Notes under the pieces: generated by a model
The model's database searches: none
Seen by the model: only the letters and a program-made list of their open reading frames with translations
Told to the model about the DNA's origin: nothing
Translations under genes and position numbers: made by a program
DNA from: Schlesneria sp.
GTDB lineage: Bacteria > Planctomycetota > Planctomycetia > Planctomycetales > Planctomycetaceae
Direction of reading: 5' to 3'
Assembly: GCA_025353525.1 (NCBI GenBank)
Contig: JANXOO010001464.1
Span: 1-5,985, forward strand
DNA: 5,985 nt
Shown: positions 5,429 through 5,985 of the stretch, piece after piece
Layout of the letters: each line of letters starts with the position of its first letter
Position numbering within the stretch: the first letter of the stretch is position 1

Positions 5429-5632
5429 ACCGGTTTAGTTGAACAGCGCCACTTTGACAACCGCGTACGCCGCAAAGTTCGTCGCGGACACGATTTACGG
5501 CGCAATTTTATCCAAGTTCTGTCGCGATCGTGATTTGCGTCGTAACCTGTTTCAGAGTAGTCGTTTAGCTGCTCTCAGAAATTGTGAAGCGGCGCTGTCC
5601 AATGAGACAATGCTGAATGGGGTATAATATAG
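5429..5632. other. Spacer after the regulator, possibly its long 3' UTR or a small RNA
   Basis: This 204-base stretch ends at a strong terminator. A 62-codon frame from TTG 5439 to TAA 5625 lacks a ribosome site and a convincing protein composition, so I do not call it. Short inverted repeats are present: ACTTTG (5451-5456) with CAAAGT (5473-5478), and AGAGTAG (5554-5560) with CTGCTCT (5569-5575, one G-T pair). These fit a structured 3' UTR or a small RNA that ends at the terminator. No clear internal promoter with both boxes was found. Confidence 0.35.
5623..5628 (+). promoter_or_regulatory. Isolated perfect -10 hexamer TATAAT
   Basis: TATAAT matches the sigma70 -10 consensus exactly, but no -35-like hexamer lies 16-18 bases upstream and the extended TGn motif is missing. 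Any transcript would begin inside the following terminator hairpin, so a working promoter is doubtful. Confidence 0.2.
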
Positions 5633-5673
5633 AGTGAGGACGATGGACCACCATCGTCCTCACTTTTGTTTTT
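5633..5673 (+). terminator. Strong intrinsic (Rho-independent) terminator
   Basis: GTGAGGACGATGG (5634-5646) pairs perfectly with CCATCGTCCTCAC (5651-5663) around the loop ACCA. A further A-T pair (5633/5664) makes a 14-bp stem. It is followed directly by the T-rich tract TTTTGTTTTT (5664-5673). The T-tract exists only on the plus strand, so it ends rightward transcription, most likely that of the regulator gene 205 bases upstream, and insulates the histidine kinase. Confidence 0.9.
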
Positions 5674-5799
5674 GCACGGATTTGATTTGCCCGGTTCAGG
5701 CTGCGATCAGGCGATCCTCAGGCCACAGCCGTTTTTGGGAAAAATATTGATTCTTCCGTCGGTACGAATGTTACCGAATCACGAGAGCGCGGAACGCCA

Positions 5800-5985
5800 A
5801 TGTCAGATCTGCCCCCTGAAATGACGTCTGGTCACCGCGATGAACGCTTCTTCATTTTGCCCGATGTTGAAAAACTCGAAGCCCTGGCAGAATTCGCAGC
5901 AGGGGCTGGCCACGAAATCAATAATCCGTTGGCCACGATTATTGGGCGAGCCCAAATGCTCATCAAGGATGAAACTGATCCTCAA
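5800..5985 (+). CDS. Sensor histidine kinase, N-terminal part (runs off the right edge)
   Basis: The frame opens at ATG 5800 and continues to the last base, giving 62 residues. No other ATG, GTG or TTG start exists in this frame back to the stop at 5683. From residue 25 the sequence reads LEALAEFAAGAGHEINNPLA followed by TIIGRAQMLI, a textbook HisKA dimerisation and phosphoacceptor segment with H38 as the phosphorylated histidine and the following E and NNP conserved. Only a short polar stretch, with no membrane segment, precedes it, so any sensor domain must lie after the kinase core or in a partner; this part looks cytoplasmic. The HATPase domain lies beyond the window. The likely partner is the HTH-receiver protein at 4850. 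No strong ribosome site or clear promoter was found in the 126 bases after the terminator. Confidence 0.92.
   Translation, partial: MSDLPPEMTSGHRDERFFILPDVEKLEALAEFAAGAGHEINNPLATIIGRAQMLIKDETDPQ

Noticed and set aside
5454..5459. Perfect -35-like TTGACA after the regulator stop
   Set aside because: No -10-like hexamer lies 16-18 bases downstream.
5439..5627. A 62-codon plus-strand frame with a TTG start
   Set aside because: It has no ribosome site, no motif and an unconvincing composition; it probably lies in the 3' UTR of the regulator.

Overview
The window looks like a chromosomal segment from a planctomycete-type bacterium. This placement is an inference. It rests on the mix of genes (an HTTM membrane protein, a response regulator with an excisionase-type DNA-binding head, small proteins of unknown family), on loosely packed genes with long spacers, on degenerate intergenic repeats, and on mostly weak or absent Shine-Dalgarno sites. 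No rRNA, tRNA, CRISPR array, integrase or complete insertion sequence is visible.

Layout. (1) 12-1586, minus strand: a polytopic HTTM (vitamin K-dependent gamma-carboxylase-like) membrane protein. (2) 1587-2128: a spacer with a perfect 10-bp hairpin, a degenerate dispersed repeat, a REP-like imperfect palindrome and, abutting it, a possible gene remnant on the minus strand. (3) 2129-2544: two candidate small plus-strand genes that overlap by ATGA; the second is the more convincing. (4) 2697-3839: a membrane-anchored protein of unknown function with a helical-repeat look. (5) 3840-4039: a second, better preserved copy of the dispersed repeat. (6) 4040-4495: a Vsr-type DNA mismatch endonuclease with all expected catalytic and zinc residues, but no cytosine methyltransferase beside it. 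(7) 4496-4849: a spacer with a good sigma70-like promoter and a structured leader. (8) 4850-5428: a regulator with an N-terminal excisionase/MerR-like helix-turn-helix and a C-terminal receiver domain. (9) 5429-5799: a spacer with a strong intrinsic terminator. (10) 5800 to the right edge: the start of a sensor histidine kinase with an intact H-box.

The clearest functional group is the regulator at 4850 and the histidine kinase at 5800. They probably form a two-component pair, although a strong terminator between them argues for separate transcription. The other genes show no evident pathway link to each other. I do not see a clear undescribed multi-gene system. The most notable items are the two families of intergenic repeats, the HTH-receiver architecture with its leader and terminator, the orphan Vsr, and the coupled small ORFs.
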